This document shows, piece by piece, positions 7,778 to 10,810 of a DNA stretch of 10,810 bases (positions are counted from its first letter, which is position 1; every line of letters starts with the position of its first letter). The stretch is taken from contig JAISBK010000186.1 in NCBI GenBank assembly GCA_031266255.1, positions 1-10,810 of the forward strand, in the 5' to 3' direction. Origin of the DNA: Treponema sp. Its GTDB lineage: Bacteria > Spirochaetota > Spirochaetia > Treponematales > Breznakiellaceae. The notes below the pieces were generated by a model that was not told where the DNA came from, ran no database searches, and worked only from the letters and a program-made list of their open reading frames with translations. Made by a program: the position numbers and the translations under genes.

Positions 7778-8905
7778 TCAATCAGAGACCGAGGCTTCCT
7801 CTCTGTTCTCTAGAACGGCCACTCCTCCGGAAGATACCGAAAAAATGGACTTCCCCAACAGTTCTATCCGTGCCTGTATGTAATCAAGCTGGTCTTGATT
7901 AAGCACGGACCGGCAATAGGGGGTTCCCTGGATTTTTTCTATGATATATTCCCCCCGGCTTACAAAGTGTTTTCCCCGTCCTTCCAGAAACCAGTACACA
8001 AGGGCGATAGTTTCATTGGTCAGTTCTATGGCATTAATGCCCTTTTTGCTGATGGCACTGCCCGCGTTAAAAAGGCAGGGTACGGGCAGCTCATCGCCGT
8101 AAAGGCTCTGCCGCAGGACATCCCGCCGCTCAGAACGTTTCAGCTTACTCAACTCAAAGCGCAAAGCCCGGACCTCCGCGGCAATCCGTTCCCGGTCGCT
8201 TCCCCGGGAAGCAGGATAATCCCGGCACAACCGCTCAATCTCGAATTTGATATAATCAAACCTGCCCAGAGATTCAAAGAGGGCCCGGTGGGTATGCCCA
8301 ATAATGGATATGCAATGGTTATTCAGGGAAAAGTCATAGGCATGTTTTTCCACGTAAAAACGACGATGCGGATTACGGGCGCTGGCTATGTTCCGGATCC
8401 CCGCGGGTTTTAGGAAATAGCGAATACTCGCATTAATCAGGTTATTATAGCTGGTATATACCTTGGAAGATTGGTGTCCGTGGTACACATATATGGGAAG
8501 GAGTCCGGTCTCGATCCTCACCGCGTTGTACAGAGGATAGGGATAATTGGACTCAAAGAGGAGACCCTCATCATGGTTACCCACATTTTTGTACAATCGT
8601 CCGGCTGCGTTAAACCGGTCAAAGACCCGGTAAAGCCGCGCCCACTGTTCCCGGATTGTATCCAGGGAATAACGCAGCAGTTCTTCGATATCCCCATTCA
8701 GCACCAGTGTCCAGCCCCCCTGCCAATAATATCCATCCAGCATATCAATAAGGAGCGTGCCGTTATGAGCCAGATCGTCCCGATACCCCGCCCCCATGTG
8801 CAGATCGCTTATCACCAGTACCTTGCCGCACTGAGAAATATCCAGAATCGCACCTGGATTAAAATGAGGGCTTATCATTTCGGCAAAAAAAGCAGCCGGA
8901 GTCAT
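7778..8905 (-). CDS. Calcineurin-type metallophosphoesterase
   Basis: The 375-residue protein carries the full metallophosphoesterase motif set: SDLHMG (33-38, metal ligands D34 and H36), NGDIEE (70-75, D72), GNHDE (109-113), HGH (142-144) and GHTH (203-206). These coordinate a two-metal centre that hydrolyses phosphoesters or pyrophosphates. The fold order is like LpxH/COG2908 enzymes. However, there is a charged helical stretch (about 215-265) between GHTH and the final core strand CLFNAGSA (277-284), plus a C-terminal tail of about 90 residues, so the substrate is not assigned. There is no signal peptide, so it is cytoplasmic or membrane-peripheral. An in-frame stop lies just upstream of ATG 8905, making this the first possible start. 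The only AAGGAG lies 24 bases upstream inside the end of the lipoprotein gene, so translational coupling across the 18-base gap is plausible. Confidence 0.8.
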   Translation of the reverse strand: MTPAAFFAEMISPHFNPGAILDISQCGKVLVISDLHMGAGYRDDLAHNGTLLIDMLDGYYWQGGWTLVLNGDIEELLRYSLDTIREQWARLYRVFDRFNAAGRLYKNVGNHDEGLLFESNYPYPLYNAVRIETGLLPIYVYHGHQSSKVYTSYNNLINASIRYFLKPAGIRNIASARNPHRRFYVEKHAYDFSLNNHCISIIGHTHRALFESLGRFDYIKFEIERLCRDYPASRGSDRERIAAEVRALRFELSKLKRSERRDVLRQSLYGDELPVPCLFNAGSAISKKGINAIELTNETIALVYWFLEGRGKHFVSRGEYIIEKIQGTPYCRSVLNQDQLDYIQARIELLGKSIFSVSSGGVAVLENREEASVSD

Positions 8906-8923
8906 GGGGTACTACCCAAGGGA

Positions 8924-9325
8924 TCAGCGCTCCTTTGCCTCTATTTTAGTCAGCACGATTGTGGTCAGCTTTTTAAACTGCAAAGGAAGCAGCTCCGCAT
9001 CCGGGGAATCGTACCGGCTGAGCAGGGCGTAGAACTCACTTTTGGCTCGTTCATACTGTTTTTGTTTATAATGAATGAACGCGATCTCATATTCTGCAGC
9101 GCATACTTCATCAATATAGGAAGGATACCGTTCAATGATGGCCTCGTAATACTGCAAAGACTGCTTGTATTTGTTCCGATCCGAGGCTTCCTGCCCTTTT
9201 TGGATAAGCTCTGCCGGACTTAAATGTTCGGGTATGGATATAATCGACGTACAAGCGGTAATCCCCAGCATGATAGCGATGATACTAACCACAGCCCCCT
9301 GTTTCATGGAAAATAGCGTAATCAT
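8924..9325 (-). CDS. Small TPR lipoprotein, BamD-like in part
   Basis: A 133-residue protein with a lipoprotein signal: hydrophobic residues 11-24, then lipobox ITAC with C25 as the lipidated residue. After it come two TPR-like helix pairs, about 36-69 (LIQKGQEASDRNKYKQSLQY) and 75-108 (AAEYEIAFIHYKQKQYERA). The pattern resembles the first repeats of BamD/YfiO outer-membrane assembly lipoproteins, but BamD is about twice as long, so this is a short relative or just a TPR adaptor. It should sit in the periplasm, tethered to a membrane. Two starts compete: ATG 9325 and ATG 9307 (Met7). The second gives a more typical MK... signal peptide. Neither has a good Shine-Dalgarno. It is the first gene of the four-gene minus-strand cassette and is divergent from argC. 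Confidence 0.65.
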   Translation of the reverse strand: MITLFSMKQGAVVSIIAIMLGITACTSIISIPEHLSPAELIQKGQEASDRNKYKQSLQYYEAIIERYPSYIDEVCAAEYEIAFIHYKQKQYERAKSEFYALLSRYDSPDAELLPLQFKKLTTIVLTKIEAKER

Positions 9326-9347
9326 AGTATGAGCATACTTCTTTATA
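9326..9347 (-). promoter_or_regulatory. Candidate -10 box and palindrome before the lipoprotein gene
   Basis: On the minus strand, TATAAA lies at 9347-9342, with no clear -35 at standard spacing. Directly after it, and touching ATG 9325, is the inverted repeat AGTATG-AG-CATACT (9326-9339, six pairs). A transcript starting about seven bases after the -10 box would begin inside this palindrome. It could therefore act as an operator or a 5' mRNA structure. Confidence 0.3.
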
Positions 9348-9414
9348 GGTCTTCAAAACAAGTAAAACCCGCGCCTGAAGGGAAAAATTGCATAATCCAG
9401 AGAGCAAAAGGGAC

Positions 9415-9461
9415 TTGACCGGGTACTGAGTTGTGCAGGATCATAGGCATGTTTAAGGAGG
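9415..9461 (+). promoter_or_regulatory. Candidate argC promoter element and strong RBS
   Basis: TTGACC (9415-9420) is a good -35-like hexamer. At 17-21 bases downstream only poor -10 matches occur (GGATCA, ATCATA). A better -10-like CATAAT lies at 9391-9396 but lacks a -35. AAGGAGG (9455-9461) is an excellent Shine-Dalgarno, nine bases before ATG 9471, and fixes the argC start. No convincing ArgR box was found. Confidence 0.4.
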
Positions 9462-9470
9462 AATGATTAC

Positions 9471-10598
9471 ATGATCGCAGGTATTATTGGCGCCACCGGA
9501 TACGCAGGGGCGGAATTAGTCCGGCTTTTGGCAGGACATCCAAACATTACATCCCTTGCCCTGGCTTCGGTTAGTTTTGAAGGAAACCGGATTGACTCTA
9601 TCTATCCCAATCTTTTTAGGCGCGTCCGAACACCTTTGATAAAACCCGAAGCAGTACTTGAGGCCGCGGAAGTGGTTTTTGGCGCCCTTCCCAGCGGGGT
9701 AGGAGAATCCTATGCCAAACAGTGTATGGAAAAGGGAATCCCCTTTATTGATCTATCCGCGGATTTCCGTTTTGACGAGGATGAAGCCACCTTTTCCGCA
9801 TGGTATGGTAAGCCTTTTGTGTACCCTGGGCTGCGGGCTCGTTCGGTTTACGGCCTTCCTGAATTGAACCGAGAAAAAATTAAAGACCGCTCCGCTTCAG
9901 GGCCGGTGATTATCGGTAATCCCGGATGTTATCCTACCGGGGCATCCCTAGGAGCCTACCCTGCCTTGGCGCTGGGCTTTGCAGGAACCGGAACCATCAT
10001 CGTGGACGCTGCTTCGGGGATTACCGGGGGAGGCCGGGAACCGAGCCGTTCTTTTCATTACCCTGAATGTGCAGACGCCTTGGCCCCCTACAAGGTAGGT
10101 AGCCACCGGCACACCCCGGAGATCAGCCGTAATTTTAGGTTCATGGCTGCCGGTGAGGGCAAGCCGCCCCAGGAAGATCCCCCGCTGATCTTCACCCCCC
10201 ATCTGGCCCCCATGAATCGGGGTATTTTGAGTACCATCTACATCCCGTTACGTGATCCTTGGCAGGTTCAGGTTCCCCGGTTACCTGAACCTCGTCCGCC
10301 GGCCCAGGAACTCAAGGATCAGGAAGCCGTAATCCGGGCACAGTACGCGGCATTTTACCGAGATGAACCTTTTGTGCGGGTGCTCCCCGCAGGGAGTACG
10401 GCTGCCACTAATTGGGTAAGACATTCCAATTACTGCGATATTTCCATACATCTGGATCCTACTGGTACGACCCTCATCCTGGTTACTGCCATTGACAATA
10501 TGGTTAAAGGGGCCGCAGGTCAGGCCGTGCAGAATATGAACATCATCTTTGGGTTTGATGAAACCGCAGGACTCACCGCGATTCCTGGGTCTTTTTAA
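9471..10598 (+). CDS. argC: N-acetyl-gamma-glutamyl-phosphate reductase
   Basis: ArgC reduces N-acetyl-glutamyl phosphate to N-acetylglutamate semialdehyde with NADPH, the third step of arginine synthesis, in the cytoplasm. The 375-residue protein has the nucleotide-binding loop GATGYAGAELVRLL (7-20), DLSADFR (94-100), YGLPELNRE (127-135), the catalytic cysteine in GNPGCYPTG (C153), SGITGGGRE (182-190) and the active-site histidine region HRHTPEI (212-218). It is somewhat longer than the usual 340-350 residues because of proline-rich insertions near 227-238 and 262-282. The start is fixed by AAGGAGG at nine bases. It is followed after 86 bases by argJ in the same direction, an order common in arginine operons. 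Base composition is unremarkable next to argJ. Confidence 0.96.
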   Translation: MIAGIIGATGYAGAELVRLLAGHPNITSLALASVSFEGNRIDSIYPNLFRRVRTPLIKPEAVLEAAEVVFGALPSGVGESYAKQCMEKGIPFIDLSADFRFDEDEATFSAWYGKPFVYPGLRARSVYGLPELNREKIKDRSASGPVIIGNPGCYPTGASLGAYPALALGFAGTGTIIVDAASGITGGGREPSRSFHYPECADALAPYKVGSHRHTPEISRNFRFMAAGEGKPPQEDPPLIFTPHLAPMNRGILSTIYIPLRDPWQVQVPRLPEPRPPAQELKDQEAVIRAQYAAFYRDEPFVRVLPAGSTAATNWVRHSNYCDISIHLDPTGTTLILVTAIDNMVKGAAGQAVQNMNIIFGFDETAGLTAIPGSF

Positions 10599-10608
10599 AG
10601 ATTTCTCG

Positions 10609-10654
10609 GAGTACGACCCGTATCCCTCTAGGGATACGGTCGAACTCACGTTAA
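10609..10654 (+). repeat. Long hairpin with TTAACGTGAGTTC element (copy B) between argC and argJ
   Basis: CCGTATCCC (10618-10626) pairs perfectly with GGGATACGG (10631-10639) around a TCTA loop. After a bulged C, CGA (10614-10616) pairs with TCG (10640-10642). Past an A-A mismatch, GAGT (10609-10612) pairs with ACTC (10644-10647), for about sixteen pairs in total. The right arm runs into GAACTCACGTTAA (10642-10654), the exact reverse complement of 4474-4486. No T tract follows on the plus strand, so a simple terminator is unlikely. Such a structure could stabilise the argC message or lower read-through into argJ. Confidence 0.7.
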
Positions 10655-10684
10655 CATAAAAAACAAGGAAAAAAAGGAAAAAAT

Positions 10685-10810
10685 ATGAAATCAATAGACG
10701 GGGGGGTTTGCGCTCCCCAGGGATTCCAAGCCGGCGGAATCCGATGCGGTATCAAGGAAGGGTCTCTTAAACGGGACCTGGCCTTGATTTATTCAGAGGT
10801 CCCCTGTACT
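10685..10810 (+). CDS. argJ: Glutamate N-acetyltransferase / ornithine acetyltransferase, 3' partial
   Basis: Forty-two codons are visible before the right edge. GGVCAPQGFQAGGIRCGIK followed by KRDLALIYSEVP matches the N-terminus of ArgJ, which moves the acetyl group from N-acetylornithine to glutamate and so closes the acetyl cycle of arginine synthesis. In most relatives the third residue of the motif GGVTAP is threonine; here it is cysteine. Start ATG 10685 has AAGGA (10674-10678) at six bases, and a second AAGGA at 10665-10669 lies in a nearly all-purine leader. It is in the same direction as argC and probably co-transcribed. The nucleophilic threonine and the autocleavage site lie outside the window, so activity cannot be judged. 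Confidence 0.9.
   Translation, partial: MKSIDGGVCAPQGFQAGGIRCGIKEGSLKRDLALIYSEVPCT

Noticed and set aside
7778..8905. Naming the phosphoesterase lpxH
   Set aside because: The motif order is compatible, but the length, helical insert and tail differ, and no lipid A genes are seen in the window.
8471..9223. A 250-codon open frame on the plus strand, antisense to the phosphoesterase and lipoprotein genes
   Set aside because: It crosses two well-supported genes, shows no domain or signal, and has the composition of a shadow frame.
9386..9398. AATTGCATAAT as an ArgR half-site before argC
   Set aside because: No matching second half and no second box nearby; too degenerate to call.

Overview
The window reads as ordinary chromosomal DNA from a free-living or gut-associated spirochaete, most likely a Treponema-type organism. 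This rests on weak signals: lipoprotein and outer-membrane-barrel style, moderate GC, and complete-looking arginine genes, which the host-dependent T. pallidum lacks. No marker gene confirms the taxon.

Layout. (1) Positions 1-4413 (+) hold one very large gene, open at the left edge, for a HEAT-like/DUF4132 (YehI/MolR-type) cytoplasmic protein. (2) Positions 4414-4564 are a convergent intergenic spacer packed with small inverted and direct repeats. (3) Positions 4565-9325 (-) hold four co-oriented genes with gaps of 18, 71 and 73 bases. In transcription order they are a small TPR lipoprotein, a calcineurin-type metallophosphoesterase, a membrane-anchored GT2 glycosyltransferase of the CrtQ/HpnB type, and a Wzi-like outer-membrane beta-barrel. 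Together they look like an envelope or surface-glycan module. (4) Positions 9326-9470 are a divergent control region. (5) Positions 9471-10810 (+) start an arginine biosynthesis operon, argC then argJ. The argJ gene is cut by the right edge, and a long hairpin lies between the two genes.

Working together: argC and argJ encode the third step and the acetyl-recycling step of arginine synthesis. The minus-strand cassette is inferred to act on the envelope (lipid-linked precursor hydrolysis, sugar transfer, outer-membrane anchoring or assembly), but no substrate can be read from the sequence. The DUF4132 gene is separate and probably ends an operon lying to the left.

Most worth following: a 13-base element, TTAACGTGAGTTC, occurs in both the 4.4 kb spacer and the argC-argJ gap, in opposite orientations and each time next to a hairpin. 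The DUF4132 protein may also be the visible end of a MoxR/VWA/SWIM-type module. No tRNA, rRNA, CRISPR array, insertion sequence or prophage gene was seen.
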